64,000 bases of DNA from Silene conica (lineage: Eukaryota; Streptophyta; Magnoliopsida; Caryophyllales; Caryophyllaceae): contig CM055312.2 in NCBI GenBank assembly GCA_029255685.2, positions 19,762,680 to 19,826,679 on the forward strand, written 5' to 3'. A program made the translations under genes and the position numbers. The notes below the pieces were generated by a model, which worked only from the letters and a program-made list of their open reading frames with translations, was not told the DNA's origin and did no database searches. Below are positions 48,016-60,674 of the stretch, one piece after another; position 1 is the first letter of the stretch; every line of letters starts with the position of its first letter.

Positions 48016-50182
48016 CCTTGTTCCAGCGGCTTTATTTCCGCGTCGAGACCCAATAAAAACCCCATTCACAATTAGGACGCACCCTCGTTTTTGCAATCCT
48101 AGAACAAAAGAACTCCTCTCCATATGCCACCCTCTCATTCCCAGACTTCCATGAACGCCAACCACCTCACCTTCGACTCTATCCGGTGCGAGACCTAATC
48201 CCTACCAACCGTGCAACGAGTTTCGGTAAGTGTCTCACCTTTATTTGGTTAACCTGTCAGCGTCTCTTACAATCTTATTAACGAGTAGACTCTATAATAG
48301 GAGGTCGTTCATATCATGTAGGAGTCGCGCGAGGACCTTGGATACGTATGTGATCAGGTAGGTGATCCTACTCAGTCAAGTACTTGTATTGATTATAAGA
48401 TATATATGTCATGGTGGTGACGCCACCGTCATATTATTTGAGATCGTGGTACTGTTGGTTATCTATTGAGATTGGAAAGGTAATGTGTGAGACCGTTGCG
48501 GGAAACAGATCTCACTCCTACGGTCACTCTTCGTGGGACCCGCCACGGAGAGGATGTGCTCATTAATGACCTGGGTACCCTTTGTTGCTGTAAGTGGGGG
48601 ATGACGCGCTGAGATGACTTAGTGGCTCAGTTATGATATTATGACAGTACGATTATGGGTGACGAACGCTGAGTTGTATGTGTCAGGATCTATCGTTGTT
48701 ATTCTCTGTTGTTATAATTGTCATCTATTACTGTAACATTTCGTGTTTAAAAGTACTTGGGATGTTGTATGGTGCTACATTTTGTGTTCGTTATGTGCTT
48801 AGTAACCAGTTTGTTGGTCATGGGATGGTGAACTTCCGGACGAAGTTCATTTTAAGGAGGGAAGACTGTAATACCTCGTATTTTATCGATAATTAATTTA
48901 TATGGTTATTAAGGTGTTGATAATATTTGAACGTTTATATTCGATAATTAATTTATCGAATGCGTGTTTTGTATTTTATATATTATTGGTGTAATACTTC
49001 ATTATAATATCTATGTTTATATTGACGTGTTGATCGTATTTGAACGTTAGCATTCGATAATTAACTACCGAATAAGTGTTTTATATTTTATATGTTGTTA
49101 GTATTATGTCGTATATGCGTGTTAGCTAGTAAAACGTATCTTAATGTTAGCAATGGGCCTCGAAATGCGTGCCTACCATGAGCAGCCCATTTCGATAAAA
49201 CAATACAAACACCCTTATACACATTCTGCCGGCCCATATTTCTACCACTCAAAACCCTACCTCTAACCTAATGCACACAACACAACCCTAACTACATTGC
49301 TGCCGCCACCTCAGAGAACCAGAAGGGAGGTTACACAGTGGTTTAAGGGAGTCTAAGGGTGGTCGAATGCACTGTGAAGTTAGCATACTCACCACGTTCT
49401 GTTTATTCCAGTTTTCTCTTTCGTTTTTATCTAACAAATTAAACCGTGTAATGTTTTATATAGTTTCTGATTTCCAAGTAGTATTAATCTATGATGTTGA
49501 TAGTCGTGTTTTGACCATAGCCGTGCCACCATTGACCACCTAGGACCACCGATTATGGACGTCTTTGTTGCTGTCGCAAAGTTGCGTTTTATAATTTCAG
49601 AACAGAGTTTTGATCGTATGATATTTATGTATGAATTTGATGTACTTTCTGTGCACGGTTTGTTCAGGGTATTCGAGTATTATATTGGTGGTAGTCAAGG
49701 GTTTGGGTGGTGGTCATCACGGCGGTTATAGGTGGTGTATGTCGTCAGGATGGTAGGACTCGTTTGGGGTGTTCACTGCGTATAAAACAGAGTAATTTGA
49801 TGGTGCTGGGTTCGTATACGCCTGTTAGTGGTGGTGGTGGTAGTCGACGGTCACCGACCTCACCCCTTGAACCACCGCGGCTCAGAGGCGAGCCTGGTAG
49901 TGCCCCTAGTGAGGTCAGAGGCTGCGATTGGCGTTGGGTTCGGGGTTTGTCAAGGCTGTTGCTCGCGGTTTCGGGGTTGTTGTGTTCGTTTGGCCGCTGC
50001 TTGTCTACTTTGTTTATTTTGTTTGTTTTGCGTATTTTGTTTATTATGTTTATATGATTTAATATATTACTCTATTACTACTATTATTATCACTATTGTT
50101 TTATTTGTTATTGTTAAAATTAGTATTATCATTATTGTTATTATTATGATTATTATTATTAAAGTATATTATGGTTATTATT

Positions 50183-50564
50183 TTTTTTTGCAGAAAAGTA
50201 AGGATCTTATATATATAATCAATGTGTACAAAGCAAGATCCTAGACAAGACTACAAGGAAGCCAGAGTAGCTCCCTACTAAAAAAACCCCAGTGGGGAAA
50301 AAAAATTAAGGACAGATCATTCCTTAATCTATCTAGCCAGAAAAACATTAAAAACAATGTAATAAAAACTGGCTGCAAACAGTTGCAGAATACAACAGTT
50401 CGCAAAAACAAAACACCTAATACAAACTTCTCTTAACAACAGCTTCATCAAATCCACTCGAGCTGTGAACCATTCGAGTATTATCATGGCCAGCAATGTG
50501 TCCTGAACAACTTTATCCTCTGTTTGGCAATGGCTTTTGATATTTTTGGAGGAGTCCATTCTTC
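50183..50564 (-). mobile_element. 5'-truncated LINE inserted in LTR
   Basis: A T run followed by GCAGAAAAGTAAGGATCTTA is the inverse of a plant LINE 3' end with poly-A. A 17-bp target duplication ATATTATGGTTATTATT flanks it (50166-50182 and 50565-50581). The minus strand carries only the last residues of the ORF2 product and a 3' UTR. The sister LTR at 57580 lacks it, which confirms insertion after the LARD. Confidence 0.9.
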
Positions 50565-51119
50565 ATATTATGGTTATTATTATTACTTATGATGTTAGCA
50601 ATTGGTATGGTTAGTACAAATTTTGGTAATATTGTTGGGTATGTTATTTTGTTAATTTAGTAATAATTGATTATTACATTATATGCTATGATTAGTATGG
50701 TGATAATTATATGTATGGTGCCATTGTTATAATATCTTATAAATAGTATATATAATTAGTTAATGATAATTATGTGATTAGGAGCATGTTTATGAATATA
50801 CATATATATATATATGAGGTACTATGGGTGAATCGGTTATGAACATGATCAAGTAATTAATTAGTAGTGTTTGGTGGTATGGTTAGAAATTGATATTAAG
50901 TATTATTTATAGGAACTGAGTTCGGTTGTTCGAGGTGGAATATTTCTAGCAGCTGTTCGGTTGTCATTCTGCAATTCGAGGTAGGGGAATGGAATGTGAT
51001 TTATATTATGTCATGTAAAGAGACTCTTCGTTTATTATCAGATTGATATGGGATGTTATTATATATAATTGTTGTTGTTGTTGAGATGTTATTATCTTGC
51101 ATATTACTATATGACGCGG

Positions 51120-51298
51120 AGAGGAGAGATATTGGGTCTTGTGATATGGAGTGGTGTGATATTGGGTCTTGTGATATGGAGTGGTGTGATATTGGGTCTT
51201 GTGATATGGAGTGGTGTGATATTGAGTCTTGTGATATGGAGTGGTGTGATATTGAGTCTTGTGATATGAAGTGGTGTGATATTGGGACTTGTGATTGA
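51120..51298. repeat. 30-bp minisatellite, 5' LTR
   Basis: Six units of GATATTGGGTCTTGTGATAT plus GGAGTGGTGT with few differences. The sister LTR has about five units at 59700-59840. Confidence 0.9.
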
Positions 51299-51731
51299 GG
51301 AGTGGTGTGATCGGGAAGTGGTTGTTGAGACGGTATGGAGATGGAAGTGTATTGTATTCTGTTATTATTTATGTTTGATTTATCCTCCTACTCAACCTCG
51401 TGGTTGACCATGTGTATTCGTGTGACACCTACGATGATCCGGAATGGGGAGTACATTCTACAGGTCAGGGACAGATGGATTAGGAGATTGGGCATGGAGA
51501 GAGACATGACTTGGACCTACTTAGAACTAGATCACACTTAGATGTCATCAGTTGTACTTTTATTCTGCTGCGTAGTTTTGCAGTATCAAAGTTTAAATTT
51601 TATGAATTTCATATAAAGTACTTTGGTTGTTGTACTTTGTTATTCATTACCTCGGTCATTCCGAGATGGTAACATTCCTATTTATTCGAGAATGTCTGGC
51701 TAAAGACTCTTAAATAAATGGGGGTGTTACA

Positions 51732-51746
51732 AAGTGGTATCAGAGT
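51732..51746 (+). other. Primer binding site of plus-strand LARD
   Basis: Directly after the LTR end TGTTACA, the sequence AAGTGGTATCAGAGT matches the tRNA-iMet complement with one change. Confidence 0.85.
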
Positions 51747-54700
51747 GAACGATCCTCAGGCCTAAACCAAATGAATAATAATGAACGTAGGAAGAGTCTA
51801 ATTAAATGAACCCCGAGATGAAACTGATAGGAGTCCTAAAAGAGAACGGGATGAGTTAGGGGCCTCCCATACCAAACCATGGGCCCTTTCGGTTCTGTCT
51901 CGGGAACCCAATGAGAGTAATTGAAGAGTGAGATAGATTATATAGTAACTAGTTATATTGTACTAACATTCTTACAGGAGAAGAATGAGGTAAGTAATAT
52001 GTGAACTATGGTTAATGATGTTATTGAAAGATTATGATTGATATTGAAATATGGATCGAGTTGGATGATTGAATTGAAATTCAAGAGTATGGATGTGTAT
52101 TTGTTGAGCAATAGTTAAGAGTGATGTGATCATATGATTTTGGTGTTTGAAATGTCCATGTGATTATCTGGTAATTAAATGATTTCCGTAACTATGTAAT
52201 ATATTGTTGGTATTTGGATATGATTGATCAGACTTATATATATTAGTAATCCATGTCTAGTGATATGCGGAATGTGTTGCCCCAAGCTATGAATGACATA
52301 TAGTTATATGTTACCTTTGTATTTACATGTATAAATATTGAGTTATTTAGTTGATTCTACTTTCAGTTTCGAAATCTCTACGTGTTCTTGATGACAATTA
52401 CAGTTTGAATGATGATTACATGTTAATATGGTGGTGTCTATGCTTCAAATGATATGTCAACGTGTCTCGGAAGAAGAATGGTTGAGTTTCGATGTAGCAA
52501 TGTGAAGTTGTAAAAGAACCAAATTTTTTAATAATTTCCAGAATATTACCTTGTTTGTGCGGGCTGTCATTTTAAATGTGTTCCATATTTGAGTTTGAAA
52601 ATTTTATCTATGATAACCTCCTGAGTTGGTTTTACAATGATTTTGGTTTCATGTTAATAGGAGTTATATTTAGAGAGAAATAAATCTTTTAGTTGACAGT
52701 GGTCAGATTGTTACTGCACAGTTCCGTTTTGACCCATGTTTTGTAAAGGAAATCATTTAAAACGTGGTTATTGTTTATGCATAATTCCAACTCCACTGTT
52801 TATAATATTCGTTCACGTTTTCAAAATGATAAGCCATGTAAAAGTTTAACGAGTCGTTATTTAATTGTGATTTTTGCAAGTTGCCCAACTTTTCGATGAA
52901 TTGCTGTAAAGTACATGTTCAGACCAATTGAGTTGTAAAAATTGTTATAAATAATTCCCTTGAGATATGCATTCGATTCTTTTTCCTATGGTTAGCTAAT
53001 TCATTATATTTTCTAAAAACTATAATAGCTCGCAAGATAACTAAGCAGTTATTTAATTATGATTTTTGTAAGTTGCTGCATAATGTTTAATTGGTGAATT
53101 GTGAGTTATGTAAGTTTCATATAAAAGTTTAATCAAATGTGAATTATGTGATGTGACCACGTGATATCCTGATATGACACTAGTAACATGAATAGTAGGC
53201 ATATGATATGAATATGAACCTCACTATATGACAGCGTAACCTTGCCTATTTCGTCAAGTTTAGTATAGAATCGTTTCAATTATATCGACGCTCTTACTGT
53301 CTAGTATTACGACCTCAAAATAATTTTGTGTTGTTCGTATGTGATGTCAAAATCATGTTTATTAGAGAAGATCTTGCCAAGTGGTAGAATGAAATTTAAC
53401 TGGTAAGCTTATTAGCGTGATATAACAATCTAATTGTTATACGTAATTGTGATTATTTGAACAATGTGAATCTTGTTGATGTTCTTTCGTATATTAATGG
53501 TTTATCTCTGTCTAGTTCCCTGTGATTATAATCTTTATAATTTTTTCAATTATATTGTTATACCATACAGTGAATTGCATATTGCTATATTTAGAATTTG
53601 ATCACGATGTGTTGAATTATTAATTGGTTGACATGTGATTTATGGAAGTACTAGTCTGATGAATTCGTTTACTTTTATTGTTAAAATTTTCATAATTCAT
53701 GAACTAAAGAACAATGTTAGAAAAAAAGAATTAGAATGCCTCCGTGTAGTCTTAATTCCTAGCTGTAGCTGGTAAAATAGTCCTTGATTGAGTTTATAAT
53801 TGTCACAAACTATCTTTTCAATGTTTCAAACGTATCAAAATATTTTCAATGTGATAAACCAGGATAAAGCTTGATGTTTGATAATTATGGTGATTGTTTG
53901 CAATATGACAATTCTGTAGCTACGTGTCGATGAAATCCTGCTCGAATGTGTAATTGCTGCGCATTGTATAAAACCCTTATTTTGCAAGTCATATATATTA
54001 ATAGTTTCATGATAAATGATGTAATGTGAGTGGACGGGAAAGGTACCAGAGTGATTTTTGTTAACTTATTGATATCTAGGAATGTTAAACGGTCTTGTGA
54101 GTCTATGATTTGTGTATATCTTGTGAAATATGTCAATGCTCCATGTTTAATTACGTTAATTAATTTTGCTCTATGTCTTTTCCTAAAATATGATTTTGCT
54201 TCTATAATATGATTATGAGTATGAAACGTTTTAATTTGTCAATTATGAACTATGAGCTTCTTGATTGTTTACATTGTTGTAAATATATTAACTTTGTGTT
54301 AAAATTTCAAGGGTATGTAAGTGTTAGCTACTCCGATTCTGTTTTACTGCGTAACACGATTCTACCGATCCTATTATCATACTACCGTTCAGGGTTGCTT
54401 GGTTATATGCTATTTATTCGTATTCATGGACTTTGATGCTCAAAGTGTTTATTTGTGATGGTTATTTGTAATAACTGTGATTATTAATTTTATTGATATT
54501 CATAATATCTTATTTTCTTTGCTACTTCTATATTATTGATGAGATGGGGGTAAGAGTGGTATGATTATGACTTCTAAGATGTAAGGAGAGGTTTATGCGG
54601 TTCGATTAATTGTTTGAGGCGATCAGGTTGTCCTAGACATATATGTAGCGTATAGTTTGGAATTAAAAAAAATGCAGTAGGAATCATATGTACAAAGTGA

Positions 54701-55410
54701 CGTATATTGGATTGTTTAGATTTTAACAATGATGAGTTCGACGCAATACCATGGTGAGTGTTGTATGCCATTTTATTTCTAAGGAGTTTAAGATATTACT
54801 TGACTTTTGAGGTCTTTTACCAGGATTGGAATTTGCGAAATGAACATTGATTGGGGTTTTTGGTTATTCGGGTATTGTGTTTTAATTGTTTTATCCTTTG
54901 ACCTTGACTCGTAGGTGAGTAGCTTAGAGTTATTCTCTAAGTGTTGAGCAGTTCCTTTAATGGAACATTTGACAGTTTGACATTGAAATTGAGATGAGAA
55001 TTATTTACTGTTATTGAGCTATGAGTTATGGGGCTTGTGTGCCATGTTTACGGTCCGGAGTGACCTGGTTATTGAGTTACATTATTTGAGTTTGAATCGA
55101 TATTGAAATGGAAGTATTGTTTTGCGGTTTTATCCCGCCAGTTCACTCACCCCTTGTCTCTGGTCTTAGATTCGACGATGAGGATACGATACTTGGTTAC
55201 TGGAGTAAGGTTTATGAGATAGAGTAGTGAGTAAGATGGAGTAATGAGCTGGAATTTTTATAATGGGGTTACGGGGACGTAATCATGTTTTAAGGAGGAT
55301 AGGATTGTAAAATCCTAATGATTTTTGACATGGCTAATTGGTATGTCGTGGTTGTTTGCATATACATGATAATCTCGATTACTCCTGTTATACATTTTAT
55401 TGTGTTTCGT
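51747..55410 (+). other. Non-coding interior of plus-strand LARD
   Basis: Homologous in reverse to 17400-20560. No protein domain was found in any frame. Short frames such as 54209-54436 are chance. Confidence 0.7.
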
Positions 55411-55415
55411 GAAGT

Positions 55416-57513
55416 TGTTAGTTATTTAGATCATATTAATACTCATATTGTGATCTTAAAATTACATTATAATCTAAAATGGTCTAAATCTACATGCATG
55501 CATACAAAAGTATAAAAGATGGTATTAAACCATCTTAAGATAAAAATCCTTACATTGTATACGCAAGATAATGGGCACAACACAAGGACTCCTTCCTTAT
55601 TGTTGTTCTTGAGCTATGGAATAAGAAAGATCCTCCAAGACTACTAACCACCAAAAAGGTGGTCTTTTAAGGATACACCCAAGATTATCCCAAAAACTAC
55701 TAAGTTACTAACTAGGTAAATTTAGTAGTAAACCTTGTATTATGTGATAATATTATTACACTAATAATATTATGATACATATATTATTATGAGGATTTTT
55801 CTCTCTTAAAAATTGGGACGTGCTTTTTCACATACGGATTTTACTCTTTCACATACGCTTTTTACCCTAATACCCTTGTCATTTCATCATCCTTTGCCAA
55901 ATCAATTTTTTTCATCCCTTCCCTAACCCCCTTCACCATTACCCAGTACCTACCTCCATTCACCATCGACAATCATTCCACTAGTCGGAAACCCTTACTC
56001 CGGCTGACCCCACCCCGTCGACCTCAACCAGCCTCTCCTGCCACGCGCTCTTCTTCCCTGCTACTGTCGGCACTAATTAATATTATAATTTAAAAAAATA
56101 TTAAAAACACAGTAAAAAGTAGAAACACTAAAAGAACTATTATAACTTTTTTTAAATAAACTCATTGATATTAAAAAAATGAACACAAACGATAGTCATA
56201 CAACCAGAAACAAACGACAACAACAATACACCGTCGAAACACAATATTAGGGCAAATATTGAATCACATCGGGAAGATTGCTTCCTTTGTCCGCAACCCT
56301 ACGTTAATTTTTTTAAAAAAGAAAAGGTATCCTTCCCACCACCTCTTAATTTTCCTTCGTCGGATTTTGAACTTGATGACGATAACTTTTTTTAGTTTCG
56401 ATAAGTCGAGTCCGAAAGTAGATCCTAATTGCATTGGTGAACGCTTTTTCTCTCCTATACCAATTGATTGAACCACGACTTTTGTTAATATCCTGATCGA
56501 AAGAGGAACTAAGAGGAAAAGAGGAGCTTTTTTTTACATAGAGTTATACCAGATTATATAAGAGTAGTTTTGTTTATCTTTAGGAAGAAGGAAGAGTATT
56601 TTTGTTTATGTTTAGAAAAAAGGGTATCGTCTGGAAACTTTATGAAAAACTGTATGTGAAAGAGTAAAGTTCGTATGTGAAAAAGTAATTCCGTAAAAAT
56701 TAAGAGGATTTATGTGTACAATGAGGAGTATATATAGGGGTTGAAATGTAAACAATTCATGGGAACATGCCATGTGTTTTCACCACCAAACTTTGACAAA
56801 AAATGTCTTATAAGACCTTGTATTTTATGGTTCAAATGGACCCATTTCGGTCCATTTCAATTTCCGACATTTGTCCCACAAATGCTTATAAGTCTTATAT
56901 TTAATTATCTTATATAACTAATTATTAATTTGATCAGTTAACAATTAAATAATTCAAATCAACAATTAATAACCACTTAACAATTAAGTTCTTATTAGAT
57001 TATTTCATCAGTATAAAATATAACTTATGAACCCTTATTAGCTAATTTTACAATCTCTTGTAAGTTTAAATAGCTATTTATCTCCGCCTCAAACATATAC
57101 ACATGTCGTAGAAATTTATATAATTAACTATTAATTATAAAATCTCATTTATATTTATTAATTAATTATCAAATAATTAAATAATAAATCCCCTTGGCCC
57201 ATGTTCGTAACTTGTCATCAAATATATATTCACATGACTTATTTAAAAGTCCTGTAATACAAGGATTTAATTTAATTGTATCTAATACAAATAATTAGTT
57301 TTTCCATTTGGGCATCATCCTATAGGTGTGACCTAATTAAAGGGATCAGCTGGTCACCGCCGTCACACGACAGTAATGTCAAACTCTAGTCAGCCAATCA
57401 TTACCGATTAACGTTGACCAGCTGACATATATGTAAAATAAATCCCTGACATATTCCTTGTACGAGATTTATTATGTAGACGCACTATTGTGGAGGACAC
57501 TAATACTCCAACA
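55416..57513 (-). mobile_element. Copia-type solo LTR inside LARD interior
   Basis: The LTR spans TGTTAG (55416) to CTCCAACA (57513), with a perfect 5-bp duplication GAAGT (55411-55415 and 57514-57518). Its minus-strand start TGTTGGAGTATTAGTGTCCT resembles the 5' LTR at 1384, so it belongs to a related family. Without the nested TIR element it is about 1.2 kb. No internal region remains. Confidence 0.9.
55815..56693. mobile_element. TIR element, family with 8-bp duplication (copy 2)
   Basis: Starts GGGACGTGCTTTTTCACATA, and in inverse starts CGGAATTACTTTTTCACATA. TIRs of about 50 bp carry a second ACTCTTTCACATAC block. A perfect 8-bp duplication TAAAAATT flanks it (55807-55814 and 56694-56701). 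It is 879 bp and non-coding: the frames at 56259-56476 on both strands look like chance. Confidence 0.85.
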
Positions 57514-59249
57514 GAAGTACCCCTTTAATTTAATGATACGTTGAACTTTGGGGACAAAGTTTTCTTAACGAGGGTAGAATGTAACATTTCGTGTTTAAGA
57601 GTACTTGAGATGTTGTATGGTGCTACATTTTGTGTTCGTTATGTGCTTAGTAATCAGTTTGTTGGTCATGGGATGGTGAACTTCCGGACGAAGTTCATTT
57701 TAAGGAGGGAAGACTGTAATACCTCGTATTTTATCGATAATTATTTTATATGATTATTAAGGTGTTGATAATATTTGAACGTTTATATTCGATAATTAAT
57801 TTATCGAATGCGTGTTTTGTATTTTATAGATTATTGGTGTAATACTTCATTATAATATCTATGTTTATATTGACGTGTTGATCGTATTTGAACGTTAGCA
57901 TTCGATAATTAACTGCCGAATAAGTGTTCTATATTTTATATGTCGTTAGTATTATGTCGTATACGCGTGTTAGCTAGTAAAACGTATCTTAATGTTATCA
58001 CTGGGCCTCGAAATGCGTGCCTACCATGAGCAATCCATTTCGATAAAACAATACAAACACCCTTATACACATTCTGCCGGCCCATATTTTTACAACTCAA
58101 AACCCTACCTCTAACCTAATGCACACAACACAACCCTAACTACATTGTTGCCGCCACCTCAGAGAACCAGAAGGGAGGTTACACGGTGGTTTAAGGGAGT
58201 CTAAGGGTGGTCGAATGCACTGTGAAGTTAGCATACTCACCACGTTCTGTTTATTCCAGTTTTCTCTTTCGTTTTTATCTAACAAATTAAACCGTGTAAT
58301 GTTTTATATAGTTCTGATTTCCAAGTAGTATTAATATATGATATTGATAGTCGTGTTTTGACCATAGTCGTGCCACCATTGACCACCTAGGACCACCGGT
58401 TATGGACGTCTTTGTCGCCTGTCGTAAAGTTGCGTTTTATAATTTCAGAATAGAGTTTTGATCGTATGATATTTATGTATGAATTTGATGTACTTTATGT
58501 GCACGGTTTGTTCTGGGTATTCAAGTATTAGATTGGTGGTAGTCAGGGGGTTTGGGTGGTGGTCATCATGACGGTTATAGGTGGTGTATGTCGTCAGGAT
58601 GGTGGGACTCGTTTGGGGTGTTCACTGCGTTTAAAACAAAGTAATTTGATGGTGCCGGTTTCGTATACGGCTGGTAGTGGTGGTGGTGGTAGTCGTCGGC
58701 CATTGACCTCAACCCTTGAACCACCGCGGCTCAGAGGCGAGCGTGGTGGTGCCCCTGGTGAGGTCAGAGGCTGCGATTGGTGTTGGGTTCGGGGTTTGTC
58801 AAGGCTGTTGCTCACGGTTTCGGGGTTGTTGTGTTCGTGTGGCCGCTGCTTGTCTACTTTGTTTATTTTGTTTGTTTTGTGTATTTTGTTTATTTTTTTA
58901 TATGATTTAATATATTACACTATTACTACTATTATTATCATTATTGTTTTATTTGTTATTTTTAACATTAGTAATATCTTTATTGTTATTATTATGATTA
59001 TTATTATTATTAAAGTATATTATGGTTATTATTATTACTTATGATGTTAGCAATTGGTATGGTTAGTACAAATTTTGGTAATATTGTTGGGTATGTTATT
59101 TTGTTAATTTAGTAATAATTGATTATTACATTATATGTTACGATTAGTATGGTGATAATTATATGTATGGTGTCATTGTTTTAATATCTTATAAATAATA
59201 TATTTAATTAGTTAATGATAATTATGTGATTAGGAGCATGTTTATGAAT

Positions 59250-59392
<143 letters not shown>

Positions 59393-59699
59393 GTACTATG
59401 GGTGAATCGGTTATGAACATGATCAAGTAATTAATTAGCAGTGTTTGGTGGTATGGTTAGAAATTGATATTAAGTAGTATTTATAGGAACTGAGTTCGGT
59501 TGTTCGAGGTGGAATATTTCTAACAGCTGTTCGGTTGTCATTCTGCAATTCGAGGTAGGGGAATGGACTGTGATTTATATTATGTTATGTAAAGAGATTG
59601 TTCGTTTATTATGAGATTGATATGTGATGTTATTATTTATAATTGTTGTTGTTGTTGAGATGTTATTATCTTGCATATTACTATATGACGCGGAGAGGA

Positions 59700-59840
59700 G
59701 AAATATTGGGTCTTGTGATATGTAGTGGTGTGATATTGGGTCTTGTGATATGGAGTAGTGTGATATTGGGTCTTGTGATATGAAGTGGTGTGATATTGGG
59801 TCTTGTGATATGGAGTGATGTGATATTGGGACTTGTGATT
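59700..59840. repeat. 30-bp minisatellite, 3' LTR
   Basis: About five units of the same repeat as 51120-51298, more diverged. Confidence 0.88.
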
Positions 59841-60674
59841 GAGGAGTGGTGTGATCGGGAATTGGTTGCTGAGACGGTGTAGAGATGGAAGTGTACTGTA
59901 TTCTGTAATTATTATTTATGTTTGATTTATCCTCCTACTCAACCTCGTGGTTGACCCTGTGTATTCGTGTGACACCTATGATGATCCGGAATGGGGAGTA
60001 GATTCTACAGGTCAGAGACAGATGAATTAGGAGCTTGGGCATGGAGAGACATGGCTTGGACCTACTTAGAACTAGATCACACTTAGATGTCATCAGTTGT
60101 ACTTTTATTCTGGTTGCGTAGTTTTGTAGTATCTAAGTTTAAATTTTATGAATTTCATATAAAGTACTTTAGTTGTTGTACTTTGTTATTCATTACCTCG
60201 GTCATTCCGAGATGGTAACAGTCCTATTTATTCGAGAATGTCTGGCTAAAGGCTCTTAAATAAATGGGGGTGTTACAGTTACTTTATTATGGTTTTGTTG
60301 TACCGAGACTGACGTGTTGTGTATGTGTTTCTGTTTGTGTCTGCGGGGATCCATTGTTGTACGAAAATGGTGATCAGTGTAGTGTTTCAGGTGAGAATGT
60401 TGGATATGATGTTGTTGGATGCTTATGTGCTAGCTGGGGACGAGACGACAGCAGAGTCGGTCGTGTAGACCTTATCTAGAAGTATAGTGACAAACAGAGT
60501 TGTACACTTGTACTTTTCTTTTATGCTGAGCTTGTAATTACTGTAACGAACCCTAAACAGTTCTGTAATGGTCTATTTGATATTTACTCCTCGGATAACC
60601 GAGATGGCGGCCCTTCTGTTGACCAAGGAAGGTCTAGTCAAGCCTCCTTGGGATTCGGGGGGTGTTACACTACC

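Larger units (their letters stand above)
48732..51731 (+). repeat. 5' LTR of plus-strand LARD, with 135-bp extension
   Basis: The canonical LTR start TGTAATACC is at 48867, preceded by a polypurine-like AAGGAGGGAAGAC. Yet the element begins 135 bp earlier at TGTAACATTTCGTG, next to the target duplication. The same 135 bp precede the 3' LTR. The LTR contains a LINE insertion (50183-50564), a 30-bp minisatellite, and a short (AT)n. Confidence 0.8.

Noticed and set aside
47951..48165. Opposed 67-residue frames at 47951-48154 and 47962-48165
   Set aside because: Overlapping mirror frames in LTR sequence with no domain.
49707..50244. Glycine-rich frames in the plus-strand LARD LTR (and 58556-59044)
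   Set aside because: They differ in frame and length between the two sister LTRs and reflect a GT-rich tract, not coding sequence.
51053..51298. Repeat protein with CDIGSCDMEW units
   Set aside because: It is the translation of the 30-bp LTR minisatellite. The unit is a multiple of three, so the frame stays open by chance.
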